64,000 bases of DNA, taken from NCBI GenBank assembly GCA_947497905.1, contig CANMIH010000011.1:62001-126000 (forward strand), in the 5' to 3' direction. This stretch comes from an uncultured Pelagimonas sp. (GTDB lineage: Bacteria > Pseudomonadota > Alphaproteobacteria > Rhodobacterales > Rhodobacteraceae). Below, piece by piece: positions 45,018 through 54,454 of the stretch (position 1 is the stretch's first letter; each line of letters starts with the position of its first letter). The notes under the pieces are model-generated. The model was not told the origin of the DNA. It worked only from the letters and a program-made list of their open reading frames with translations, and made no database searches. A program made the translations under genes and the position numbers.

Positions 45018-46613
45018 CTAGATAATCAGATGGACCATTCCAGCAACACTTGCGGCGACCACTCCGTCCCGAATGATCTTTTGTTTTGCCTCAACTGAAA
45101 GAGCTTCACCCTTCAACATGGACTTGGCATTAGACGCAAGTGTCACCATCGCAGCAACGCCCATACTCTCGACAATGTCCGTGTCGGCTCCATGACCGAG
45201 TTTTTGTAAAGCCGAGGACGTGTCAGCTGTAAGGTTGGCATTGCTGAACTCGGAGGAAGACCAGTCTGGCGAAGAGGTAGCAACCTCACTCGTTACAAGC
45301 ACGTCTATATTTTCGTATTTTTCGTTGTGTTCTCGTACGTAAGACGCGTAATTTGTCGCCTTGAGTTGGAACTCTGAAACATCACCTGTCTCAACATTGA
45401 CAATTCTGACATCTGCACCAGCGTAATTTGTGTCGCCGAAGAGCTCTACGATATATTCGTCACCATCCATGTTCTCTTGTCGTTGAAAGGCAAGTTCGTG
45501 GTAGATTCCTTTTACGTTGTTCATAAGCCCGGAAATTTGCTCAACGGATAGCGATTGCACGTATTCAGACAGCTCAAGTTCACTGGCACCAGCAAGGCTT
45601 TTGTTTGATCGACGTAGCGCTTGTAGAACCAATTCCTCATTTTCCGTAAAGGAAAGGACGGTGTCTGACATCAGTTTCAGTATTGTGGCAGATACGACAC
45701 CTGTTGCGACAGGGGCAGTAGAAAAGGGGATTCTTCTGAACGATGACTTTTGACCATTCGTCATTGAAAGGGCTTCAAACATTTCGACCAAGTTTACCTT
45801 GCAACCTTCAAGGCGCATCAAAGGAAGATCCGGCCAGTCGCTGACTTTGGCAATGCAGACGTCCAACTGTTCGAGGAAATCATGTTTTAAGCTCTGCTGC
45901 AGGGTCTCAGCGGTGAGTGGGTCCAACACGGCGTTTTGATTTGCTCGCTCACGAAATGCTGTGGCCAACATCAAACACGTCTCGACGAACCGCATTTCTT
46001 GCGGATCTAGGGATTTTTTCTTGCGCCGTCTTCCGGTCCATTTTCCAACGAGTTTGCGAGATCCAAAATATGCGAGCGCGCCTCCGGCGGCAGCTACACC
46101 GAGGACAATCCACCCGCCAGTTACAACGCTCCCGCCAATCCACGCCAACGCGGCACTGTTGAAAGCTGCCCCTGAAAGTGAAGAGATGGCCGTTCCCGTA
46201 CTGGCTGTTCCGAGAATGGAGGCGATGGAAAATAAACTTGCTGTCGTACCGGCTGCAGCCAATTTCCCTGAAAGCGCTGTAACGATCCTTGCCGAAGTGC
46301 CGCGCTTTTCAATCAACAGCGCATCGACGAGCTCTTCCAAAGTAATTGCTCCTTTTTCGAAGAAGTTCTCCGGCGAATATTTGGTGTGTCTAAGCTCAAA
46401 TTCCGCGAATTTTAAAGCCGCATGATCTTTGGCCGTTTTCCCCCCTTTTACTGCGAGCTTGCCTGTTTTCTGACCAACGGGCTTGGCGATAGCCCAACTC
46501 GCTTTGCCAGCGGCCTTAGCCAAAAGTAGGGATGAACGTCCTGTCGCGCGCACCACCCGTGCTGATAGTGCGGACTTTTTCTGGCGTTCTTCATCCAATT
46601 TTATGCGCTCCAA
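45018..46613 (-). CDS. Membrane-anchored protein with PD-(D/E)xK-like domain
   Basis: Up to 531 residues; the TTG at 46613 lacks a ribosome site, so the true start may be a little downstream. Basic N terminus, then a Gly/Ala/Ser-rich hydrophobic region (residues ~115-185, with GGSVVTGGWIVLGVAAAGGA) that should enter a membrane, then a basic patch (KWTGRRRKKK). The C-terminal part has the signature of a restriction-type fold: E373 in a helix (YHELAF), D401 in GADVRI, and Q416-x-K418 in EFQLKAT. Monocistronic, next to the five-gene system but separated by 377 nt. Possibly a membrane-tethered nuclease in defence. The exact family was not recognised. Confidence 0.55.
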   Translation of the reverse strand: MERIKLDEERQKKSALSARVVRATGRSSLLLAKAAGKASWAIAKPVGQKTGKLAVKGGKTAKDHAALKFAEFELRHTKYSPENFFEKGAITLEELVDALLIEKRGTSARIVTALSGKLAAAGTTASLFSIASILGTASTGTAISSLSGAAFNSAALAWIGGSVVTGGWIVLGVAAAGGALAYFGSRKLVGKWTGRRRKKKSLDPQEMRFVETCLMLATAFRERANQNAVLDPLTAETLQQSLKHDFLEQLDVCIAKVSDWPDLPLMRLEGCKVNLVEMFEALSMTNGQKSSFRRIPFSTAPVATGVVSATILKLMSDTVLSFTENEELVLQALRRSNKSLAGASELELSEYVQSLSVEQISGLMNNVKGIYHELAFQRQENMDGDEYIVELFGDTNYAGADVRIVNVETGDVSEFQLKATNYASYVREHNEKYENIDVLVTSEVATSSPDWSSSEFSNANLTADTSSALQKLGHGADTDIVESMGVAAMVTLASNAKSMLKGEALSVEAKQKIIRDGVVAASVAGMVHLII

Positions 46614-46990
46614 GAGTTCTGGTAGGTTAGTAATATGGTAGTTTATGGTTAACGATGTGGTTGATAAAACCCGACGATAACTTTCGCCCCGAAGTGATCA
46701 CGTAACCTTGATCAAAGATGAAGCGGACGCTGCCCGCTTACAGTTTACAACACGAGGGACAGACGAATTATCCCAACTTCCTAAATTGGATGACAAATCC
46801 TTACACAAACGGCTCGATTCAGTTTATTCAATCACACTATTTTTTTCTGAGCAAATTCAGATACGATATCAGTTACCTTGTTAGTATCTCAACCGGCCCT
46901 AAATTCGTGACAATACTTCGGTTGCCTGCTAGGCCCTTTGTTTCCTTCGTTTTCCATAACATTGCGGAGGGACTCTGCGGTGAGAGAAGA
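46614..46990. other. Intergenic, AT-rich
   Basis: 377 nt between the end of the five-gene operon and the nuclease-like gene, all on the minus strand. AT-rich, consistent with a promoter for the 45018-46613 gene. An overlapping plus-strand open frame is not supported. Confidence 0.5.
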
Positions 46991-49321
46991 TCACGTCAAC
47001 TGATAAAGGTCGGCCAGCAGATTACCTGGATCGCCCCCCTCAGCCAAAGCCTCTCGTGTTGCTAGAAGACCTTTCAGGTAGCTCGCCAAATCTTCACCCG
47101 AAGCTGTCCTTTTCTCCATGTCCGAAATGATTGCATCCAAGGGAGCAGCCATGCGATCGGCCATTGGGTCCTTACCGATGACCAGCGCCCAGGGTTCTAC
47201 CATGCGCCAACGCAACAATCCTACAAGCAGGATAGGTAAATAGATAAATTTGCTGCCATACGCACCACCCAGTTCCATTGAGAGACGGTGAGAGACAATC
47301 TTTGAAAGGCGTTCAACCACCGCGACATCAAGAAGTCGTGGAGCCAAATCCGTTCGCGAGAGAAGAAAACCGACACTGGCTATGTGATGAATTTTCCAAA
47401 CATCATCGCTTTCGTTCATTACTGCGCGAAAAGCAAATTCAATATCATTCGGCGCACTCGAGACCCGCCCGAGGCCCTGTAACACCAGCGTCTTCCATGC
47501 ATTGTTTACCCTGATCGGATGGTTCGACTGCTCCAAAGCCGCCAACATGGGAGGCACGACGTTACGAGGACACAAGCGGAAAGTCCAAGTCAAGAACCTA
47601 AGCGCCTGATTGTCCACGTAAGATTCAGTTTCCAAACAGGTTTCGAACTCCTCCAATGCACGAGCGATCAACTTTTTCAGTGTCGCTACATCATCCAGCC
47701 CCAATCCGTCAGGTAGTTTACCATCGCTATTCACTGCGTATTTTTGCCCCGGTCGAGAAGAAAGAAAGCCAGCAAGGCGATGCCAATTGGGATGAGGCTT
47801 AAGCACCTCTTCTTTTGCAAAACGGGCTAACCCCAGGCGGTTGCCCACGCCTTCCCAGACGTCCATCCCGCATTCCAGAATGACCCGATCAGGCACCCCG
47901 GGTGGCCTGCGTTTGTGTTTCTCAAGGATGTCGGCCCAGCTTTCCTCGACCACTTTGGCTTTGTCGAAATCCACCAGGACCGGCGCAGGAAAGGCCTGCG
48001 AATTGACCGTCAGACGCGCTCGTCCAGCGACAGGTTGTTGCTCCAGAGTAAGTTCCACTTCGGTCTTGTGTGTTACTGGCCTAACATCTGCAAGTGTCGC
48101 CAATCGTGGTCTCGGATCGTTTTCCTTGAGCAGATAGACTGAAATCTCACGCTGCCCAGGGCTCAAGGCAAGTTTCGCGGGTGTCCGGCTCCGAAATACA
48201 CGACCGGCAGGAAGCACTTCGTTCTCCGGAACAAGGTTATGGGTTCTGGCTCCTTGTTTCCCTTGTACCATCGTTGAGACCTGGGGCAGGAAGTCGAAAA
48301 AAGCTGGCTGCCCGATCGACAACCTGCGCGCCGCTTCCAACGCGCCTCGAGCAACACAATCCCTCGGCAGAAGGCGAACCTTTCTGCCAGTTGCGCGTTC
48401 AAAATCCTGGACCAGAGTTTCTGACATCCCCTCAGCCACACGGGTGTCCAATAGAATATGTGTGCAGCCCTTCATGCGCACAGCTAAATCGCCATGCAGC
48501 CTATCATCAGGCAACCATTTCAGCGGTTCGGCATGAACGGTGGCCCAAGACCCCGACCGCAATCGCAATAATTCGGGCTGATTGACCTCCCCCAAGGCGA
48601 CACAACCTGGCGTTTTAGACGTCTCCAGCGGCCCCCCAGCCCCAAAACGCCCAAGCTTCTCGGTCAGAAGCCCAACGGCCGATGCCCTTCGTGAGATCAA
48701 ATTGTGGTTTGTGCGATGTAGGACCCCCGAGGCCCGCCGCTCTGGTGTCAAACGTCCTGATGATGCCCGTATATCGAGAACCTGGGTTGTGAACCCTTCG
48801 CCATGCTGCAAGATAAGGCCGATCCGATCACCGTCTGAATAACCTTCCGATGTCAATGCTCCGAGCAGCGCCAGCACTGGGCGCCAAACGAGAAAGGGCT
48901 GCCGGACTCCTGCTTTGCGCATTGCCGCAAGCCAAACTTCCTGATGCTGTTCGGTGGTTTTCTCGCAATCCGGGATTGCCATGACGGCGATATCCGCGCC
49001 AGAAGCCATCGCGTTAAGCGCCGCACCAAGAGCCGTCTCATTGCCAAGGGGATCATCCATCAGGTCGTATACTTGATGGCCTTCTGCAGCACCGATCGTC
49101 CCCCAACCCTCTCCCCTACCATTTGGTGCCAACTGCGCCTGAATACCGCCGACATATGGCATACGTGGATCATGTCCGGATTTAACAACGCGGGCCGTCA
49201 AGCCGCCGAACACAATCACCTCGGCATTTTCTTCGGCGTCCTCTCCAGGACGTTCAAGCCAAGTTCTCGCGCAAAGATCGCGCCATCCGTTCAAGTCATA
49301 ACCAGCCAATCGACGTGTCAT
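46991..49321 (-). CDS. Hsp70/actin-like ATPase, fifth gene of the defence-like operon
   Basis: 776 residues from ATG 49321, which shares one base with the upstream stop (TAATG). The first ~350 residues look like an actin/Hsp70-type fold: IVFGGLTARVVKSG, AVMAIPDCE, PFLVWRPVLALLGAL, RIGLILQHGEGFTTQVLDIR (phosphate-2-like), THILLDTRVAEGMSETLVQD, CVARGALEAARRLSIG, AFFDFLPQ. A beta segment (~370-440) resembles an Hsp70 substrate-domain sheet. The C-terminal ~320 residues are helical (LRFLTWTFRLCPRNVVPPML). The classic GTTNS phosphate-1 loop is missing, so ATPase activity is uncertain. In the operon it may remodel the McrB/coiled-coil complex. Last gene of five. Confidence 0.65.
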   Translation of the reverse strand: MTRRLAGYDLNGWRDLCARTWLERPGEDAEENAEVIVFGGLTARVVKSGHDPRMPYVGGIQAQLAPNGRGEGWGTIGAAEGHQVYDLMDDPLGNETALGAALNAMASGADIAVMAIPDCEKTTEQHQEVWLAAMRKAGVRQPFLVWRPVLALLGALTSEGYSDGDRIGLILQHGEGFTTQVLDIRASSGRLTPERRASGVLHRTNHNLISRRASAVGLLTEKLGRFGAGGPLETSKTPGCVALGEVNQPELLRLRSGSWATVHAEPLKWLPDDRLHGDLAVRMKGCTHILLDTRVAEGMSETLVQDFERATGRKVRLLPRDCVARGALEAARRLSIGQPAFFDFLPQVSTMVQGKQGARTHNLVPENEVLPAGRVFRSRTPAKLALSPGQREISVYLLKENDPRPRLATLADVRPVTHKTEVELTLEQQPVAGRARLTVNSQAFPAPVLVDFDKAKVVEESWADILEKHKRRPPGVPDRVILECGMDVWEGVGNRLGLARFAKEEVLKPHPNWHRLAGFLSSRPGQKYAVNSDGKLPDGLGLDDVATLKKLIARALEEFETCLETESYVDNQALRFLTWTFRLCPRNVVPPMLAALEQSNHPIRVNNAWKTLVLQGLGRVSSAPNDIEFAFRAVMNESDDVWKIHHIASVGFLLSRTDLAPRLLDVAVVERLSKIVSHRLSMELGGAYGSKFIYLPILLVGLLRWRMVEPWALVIGKDPMADRMAAPLDAIISDMEKRTASGEDLASYLKGLLATREALAEGGDPGNLLADLYQLT

Positions 49322-50823
49322 TACTGTTCCTTCAAAAGAATGGACTGAACAAACTGGCAAAGCGCGTCCCTTCCCAGTCTCAGTGCATCTCCGCTGGCAT
49401 CAAGGCTTATACCGTGAACGGTGCTTCCAGATTGCTCGACTACCTCATCACCCGGTTCACCAAAGGCCTGCGTCAGAACCAGCCCTTGTCGCAGGACGGA
49501 GTCCCCATGCGTGCGCCGGGATTGTTCCAGAACAAATGCCGCCTTTTCGCATTCCTGTGCCAAATCCGGTTTTTCGAAGCAGTGCAGAGGCCATATGGGC
49601 ACACGGCGTGGCAGCTCATCGTCTCCGAGTTTCGAAACACGCAACCACACATGGGCTCGCGTCACGGCCTGTTGAGAAGAAACGCTCTTCGGACGCGCCT
49701 GAACCTCAACAACCTGTCCGGTTTCCGGGAGCCAGAAAACTGCCAAAGGGTTGTCCTGAACGAACCAGCGCCCGGCTTCGGCCTCATCATTCCATTGGAC
49801 CGGCGCCTGTGCAATCAGCTGCGCATCATCCAGATCGTGAATGGCAAGGGTCAGCGCGAGGATGCAGAAATCCGTCCAGCTTTCGGCCTGCCAGGACCAA
49901 AGATCATCGAGTTCCCGTTTCCGCCGCAACAATCGAACCCAAGCCGAATGAACCTCTAGGTAATCCCTGTCCTCCATCAGAACGTAGTTTGGCGTAACCC
50001 CGGCCTCACTGTAGCCGATCCCGAGCTCAGCAAAGAGCTTGCTCAATCTCCGGCACAAACGACGAAATTCATGGACCTTTCGATACCGATCCGAACGCTC
50101 TGCACGCGGATGTTCTCGCATCCAGCCGCGCGCCACATCAGAGGCAAGCCGCACATACGCATGCAGGACACGGTTTTCTAACGTGTCAAAGTTCTCATGG
50201 CGCACAATCGAAAGAACGCGTTGACGTGATCCTGCACGTTCAGCGGTTGAACGTCCAGGTTGACGCGCTAACCAGAGCATAGACGCTCGGTCCATTTCCT
50301 GTACTCTGTCAATCGGGGTTAACTCGCGCGTACGACGCAAAACTCGTCGAATGCGATGTTCAAGCGCTTTGAGATGCTGCTGCATTCCACGCGCCTGCCG
50401 TACAATTTCGGCCATACGCGGGGATTCTTCATTCTCTGCCGCGTCCCACCCGTCGGCCAAGCGGTCCCAAAGGTTCTCCGGATCGTCAAGAGCCGCTTCG
50501 AGTTCTTCGACCCGCGCAACGACACGGTTCATACGCGCAAAGGCAGCAGCCGCAAGTTCCTCATCATCGCTCGTGGGATTGATCTTTTCCGGCGGTCTCT
50601 TTGGTAGCCCGTTGGCTTTGAACGGTTTGTCCTGATGCCCCAACTTCGGATATGGCAACAAGACCAGTTCCCGTTCGCCTCCCCCCTGCTTCCAACCCAT
50701 TAACGAAACATGGCCTATATTTGGCGCATTCAAAGTCTCATATTCGCGCAGGAAACAATCCCCTGGACCAAACACCCGATCAGGATCAGACAGTGTGTAC
50801 CAGGGACGCAGATTGCAGGTCAT
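49321..50823 (-). CDS. DUF2357/McrC-like subunit, nuclease site apparently degenerate
   Basis: 500 residues from ATG 50823, which overlaps the AAA+ stop as ATGA; an upstream in-frame start is less likely. Residues ~90-165 are helical or coiled (FARMNRVVARVEELEAALDD). The DUF2357/McrC-type signature is at ~208-222 (RHENFDTLENRVLHA), followed by a helical region. Where McrC proteins have a PD-(D/E)xK site, this one has NPLAVFWLPETGQVVEVQAR (358-377): the strand pattern is there, but the Asp and the Lys of ExK are not (E373-V-Q375). It likely pairs with the AAA+ protein upstream, as McrC does with McrB, perhaps as a structural or DNA-binding partner. Confidence 0.72.
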   Translation of the reverse strand: MTCNLRPWYTLSDPDRVFGPGDCFLREYETLNAPNIGHVSLMGWKQGGGERELVLLPYPKLGHQDKPFKANGLPKRPPEKINPTSDDEELAAAAFARMNRVVARVEELEAALDDPENLWDRLADGWDAAENEESPRMAEIVRQARGMQQHLKALEHRIRRVLRRTRELTPIDRVQEMDRASMLWLARQPGRSTAERAGSRQRVLSIVRHENFDTLENRVLHAYVRLASDVARGWMREHPRAERSDRYRKVHEFRRLCRRLSKLFAELGIGYSEAGVTPNYVLMEDRDYLEVHSAWVRLLRRKRELDDLWSWQAESWTDFCILALTLAIHDLDDAQLIAQAPVQWNDEAEAGRWFVQDNPLAVFWLPETGQVVEVQARPKSVSSQQAVTRAHVWLRVSKLGDDELPRRVPIWPLHCFEKPDLAQECEKAAFVLEQSRRTHGDSVLRQGLVLTQAFGEPGDEVVEQSGSTVHGISLDASGDALRLGRDALCQFVQSILLKEQ

Positions 50824-52841
50824 GAGCGCGAGATACCCCGCCAAACAAATTGTCCAGTGTCTTCGGATTGCTCTGCGCTGTCGCGAATAGCCAAGGCAAG
50901 GTCTTCGTCCTGAAGATGTGATACAAAATCTGCCAGTTTGTCGATCACAGGCCGCGCGGTTTCCATTTCAACACCACGCAGCTTAGGCAGAAGACGCATC
51001 TCGACCTGATCGGCAAGGGGTAACTGCCAACCGTTCTCACCATTTATTTCCGGGTAATTTGCAACATAAGCACCAATTGCCACACCCATCCGATGGCCAA
51101 CCGGACGTTTCAGATCACGCATAAGATCAGCTATTTCCTCAATTTTTTGTCCGACATCACGTGCATCTACCTCGCGCAAGTCGCGGCGACACCAGCTTTC
51201 CCACTGTGTTCGCGATAGCGCTTTGCTTTCCAGCGTGGTCCCCTGGCCACGCTGTGTTTTGAGCGACTTTGGGGCGGCAAATCGAATGACATTGGCTCGG
51301 TCAATCACCTTGTCCGAAAGCGATTGCGTGCTTTCATCTTCGTTCATCGTTCCTGCAAACAGAAGATTGTACCCTGGATAGATCACCGGCGCCTGTTGCC
51401 CTTCCGGCATACGCAGTTCAAGCTCCAGCGATGCGTCCTTCCTGTTGGCTTCCGTTAACTCGGCCCCATGGGGAGGCCGGCTTTCCAAGCGGCTGAGGAA
51501 GTCGGAGAAATAATATTCCACACGCGCAAGGTTCATCTCGTCAAGCAGGATCAACATCATCCGATCTTGCAGATCCCCTTCAGACGCCTGCTGGTTGAAC
51601 GCGTCCAGATGGTACAGCGCCTTGGCCATTTCAGTTGGGCGATAGCGGTTCTCAATATAGTTATAGAACCCCATCAAATCCTGTGGGCTGTCCCACCGTG
51701 GCTGAACCGGCACTTGGAGGAAACCGATGCCCATGCCTTCGGCATACCGGCGCGGCAGCTGGCTTTTGCCAGTTCCTGAAATCCCGGCCAAAACCGCCAT
51801 CTGTGTGGTGTCATTGACTTTCATAGCTGTGTGAAAGGCGCGAATAGTGCGATCCGGGTAATCCAGTCCCTGCGCCTTTAGCGTACGTTTGACGCGATGC
51901 AGCGCATCTTGCTCATTTTCGCGCTCATGCAAATCCAGTTCGCGCAGATGTTGCAAAACAGCGGGCATGGAACGGAGGTCCCGCAAGGGATCCGTTTCCG
52001 GAGAACTGGTTCCGTCCAACTCACCTTTTTGAACCCGCAAGGCGGCAACGGCAGCCTCCAGCGTCGTTTTCGCCTCACCAAGTTTGCCGATTTCGCCTTG
52101 TAGCTTGGTATTTTCCACGGTCAACGCCGAGTTCTCTGCACAGGCTTTTACCTGATCCTGCTGGACTTCGGCCCGGTTCTTCTGCGTTGCCGCAAGATCA
52201 GCAGCGGCCGCATCCAATCTTTCGCGCAATGATTGTTCGCCACCTGCCAAGCGGACCTCCTCCCGGCGCATATCTTCCAGCCGTTCGCGAAGTATTGCTT
52301 CGTCTTCTTTCAACTGTCGCAGATCCTTCATTTCACCACGCAGCCGGTCCACATCCGTTGAAATGCGGGTCTTTTGCTCCTCCAATTCTGCGATCTTCGT
52401 GGTCAACCCTTCGGCCCTATCAAGACGTGCTTGAACGGCTTCAAGCGCTTCCCCGGCTTCGAACAATTGTCGCTGTGTTTCACCATGTTTCACCAGCGCT
52501 TCATCTGTGTCACGATCCATTTGTCGGATTTCTTCGCGACGATCTTCGAGACGATTTAACTGATCGAGGATATCTTGATGCATCAGCTCAAGTGCAGCCA
52601 CTTCGGCTTCCCGATCAGCAACATTTTCCATCGCTTTCTTGCGGTCATCAATCTGCTGGTTGATGCTCGCCAAGGTGTCACGACTATCGCTGATCTCTTG
52701 TTCGACCTGTTCCCGGGATGAAATCAGTGGAGCCACATCAACGACACGATCATGCTGCACGGCCAGAACCATCTGAAAGAAACCGAGCACCGCAATAGCG
52801 ACCACAATCAGGAGTGCGAGAGTAACAAGTGTCGGGGTCAT
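50820..52841 (-). CDS. Membrane-anchored coiled-coil McrB-type AAA+ NTPase
   Basis: 673 residues. An N-terminal membrane helix (LALLIVVAIAVLGFFQMVLA) is followed by ~230 residues of coiled coil (residues 40-275), then a McrB-type AAA+ module: Walker A GISGTGKS at 353-360, QPRWDSPQDLMGFYN, Walker B LILLDEMN at 430-437, and GTMNEDESTQSLSDKVIDRA, the sensor/DRA region typical of McrB-like NTPases. McrB proteins form hexamers that drive a McrC partner; here that partner would be the DUF2357 protein, whose start codon overlaps this stop. The coiled coil and membrane anchor are unlike classical McrB and fit coiled-coil McrBC variants. Confidence 0.85.
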   Translation of the reverse strand: MTPTLVTLALLIVVAIAVLGFFQMVLAVQHDRVVDVAPLISSREQVEQEISDSRDTLASINQQIDDRKKAMENVADREAEVAALELMHQDILDQLNRLEDRREEIRQMDRDTDEALVKHGETQRQLFEAGEALEAVQARLDRAEGLTTKIAELEEQKTRISTDVDRLRGEMKDLRQLKEDEAILRERLEDMRREEVRLAGGEQSLRERLDAAAADLAATQKNRAEVQQDQVKACAENSALTVENTKLQGEIGKLGEAKTTLEAAVAALRVQKGELDGTSSPETDPLRDLRSMPAVLQHLRELDLHERENEQDALHRVKRTLKAQGLDYPDRTIRAFHTAMKVNDTTQMAVLAGISGTGKSQLPRRYAEGMGIGFLQVPVQPRWDSPQDLMGFYNYIENRYRPTEMAKALYHLDAFNQQASEGDLQDRMMLILLDEMNLARVEYYFSDFLSRLESRPPHGAELTEANRKDASLELELRMPEGQQAPVIYPGYNLLFAGTMNEDESTQSLSDKVIDRANVIRFAAPKSLKTQRGQGTTLESKALSRTQWESWCRRDLREVDARDVGQKIEEIADLMRDLKRPVGHRMGVAIGAYVANYPEINGENGWQLPLADQVEMRLLPKLRGVEMETARPVIDKLADFVSHLQDEDLALAIRDSAEQSEDTGQFVWRGISRS

Positions 52842-54454
52842 TCCTGTTCTCCTTCCGGAGCCAGTTCACGACGTTGCGCGACCAATGCCTCTATTTCCGC
52901 ATCGATTCGTAGTTTCTGCGCCTCAAGGTCGGAAAGACCCGCTGCTAGTCCATTCCATTCCGCCAAAGCTGTGTCCCTCTGCGCCTGAGTTTTCCCAAGG
53001 CTCACTGTCAACTGATCAAGTTCCTTACGGACGGCATTCCGATCATTGGTTGCCGCCTCCCGAAGTGCATCCAGCCGTGAAACCTCCCCCCCAAGCCGCC
53101 TTTCCTCAGCCTCCAAACTTGTGACACGCCGTTGCAACGCTGCCGCCATGGCACGCTGCTCTGCCGCCAGCAGCATTATTTGGTCGAGTTCCCCTCGATC
53201 CTCAGCCAGTCTTGCCTGAATCGTAGCCAGGTCGGCTTTGGTGACCGTCAGAGCCTCTTGTTTCAACGGAATCTGCTCTTCTAAATGAGCCTGCTGCGCC
53301 TCAAGGCTATCCCGTTTCCCTTCAAGTCCTTCGACACGCCCGATCACGGCTGCAAGCTTAGAACGCGCCTCTCTCAGGGCCTGTAACTGATCTTCGAACT
53401 CGCCTTCAGTGTCCCTCAAAGCTGTTTCCGCGCTCTCTCTTGACACCTGCAAGTCCGAGAATTGTTGCTCCAAAGCAGTCTGGTCTGATGTCAGACGCGC
53501 GACAGAAGCCTCAAGCGACGTTTTTCTTTCTTCAAGAGAGAGAATTTCTTCTTGAAGCCCGGGAACCCGCTTGCCAAGGACTTCCTCTTCGACTCGAAGG
53601 CTTTTGGTTCGCGCCCGCAACCCCGCCAAGGTTTCGTCCAGCCCTGTCGCCTCTTCGGACTTTTCATACAAAAGCGCCCGGAGCTTCGCTTCCTGATCAC
53701 GCAGACCAGCCAAGCGCTTTTCAATCTCAACGTTCTCTGCGTCCAGCGATGCTTTTCGCGTTCGAGAAACCGCCAAATCTGTACGAAGCGTACCATAGTC
53801 CGCCAGCTCTGCCTTCAGAGCCGCAATCTGGACGCGTAATTCCTCACGTTCCAGCCTTGAGGATGTGACTTCATTCTCTAACGCATCCCTGCGTTGCGCG
53901 ATCTCGGTCGCTGCGTCTTTTGCGCGCCTCTCATCATCTCTCAGTTTTTCTAGCTCCCGCTCGATGTCCTGAACAGTTTGTTGCCTGGCTTCGATGCGGA
54001 GCATCAAGCCATCATGCTGACGCTCTGATGCAAGCCGTTCCCGAGCCGCCACCTCTTGTTCCCGAACCGCATCGGCTCTGCGTTTTTCAAGATCAAGAAC
54101 CGTGCCCCGCAGTGAGGCAACTTCTCCGGAAAGCCGCTTTGCTTCGGCTTCTTGCCCCCGCAATCCTGCAAGTGTGCCTTCCAACACGCCGACCTGTTCC
54201 TGCAATTGGGAAATTCGGGTCTCCAACCCGGATCGGCGATCCGTCAAAGACGCGATCAGCGTTTCTAGACTGGCACGGCCCCGGGTCAGGTCTGCATATT
54301 CGGCATCCATCTTCTGGGCCTGGACCACAAGCCAGCCACCGGCACCGATTGTGGTGGCCGAAAGCAGTATGGCTAATAGCGTTCGAGGGCGTTTAGCCCA
54401 GAAGGTCTTGTTCGACGAGGTCAATGCACCCCTCCAGATCCTGTTGTAATTCAT
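52838..54454 (-). CDS. Membrane-anchored coiled-coil protein
   Basis: 538 residues from ATG 54454, inside the helicase gene (62-nt overlap). A TTG at 54424 has a stronger ribosome site (GGAGGGG, about 5 nt upstream) and would still keep the membrane helix (TLLAILLSATTIGAGGWLVV), so the true N terminus may be there. Almost all the rest, residues ~50-530, is continuous heptad coiled coil with short breaks (LTDRRSGLETRISQLQEQVG, LRGTVLDLEKRRADAVREQE). No catalytic motif. Four-nt overlap with the AAA+ gene, whose product also starts with a membrane helix and coiled coil; the two likely assemble into a membrane-bound rod or sensor. Confidence 0.8.
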   Translation of the reverse strand: MNYNRIWRGALTSSNKTFWAKRPRTLLAILLSATTIGAGGWLVVQAQKMDAEYADLTRGRASLETLIASLTDRRSGLETRISQLQEQVGVLEGTLAGLRGQEAEAKRLSGEVASLRGTVLDLEKRRADAVREQEVAARERLASERQHDGLMLRIEARQQTVQDIERELEKLRDDERRAKDAATEIAQRRDALENEVTSSRLEREELRVQIAALKAELADYGTLRTDLAVSRTRKASLDAENVEIEKRLAGLRDQEAKLRALLYEKSEEATGLDETLAGLRARTKSLRVEEEVLGKRVPGLQEEILSLEERKTSLEASVARLTSDQTALEQQFSDLQVSRESAETALRDTEGEFEDQLQALREARSKLAAVIGRVEGLEGKRDSLEAQQAHLEEQIPLKQEALTVTKADLATIQARLAEDRGELDQIMLLAAEQRAMAAALQRRVTSLEAEERRLGGEVSRLDALREAATNDRNAVRKELDQLTVSLGKTQAQRDTALAEWNGLAAGLSDLEAQKLRIDAEIEALVAQRRELAPEGEQE

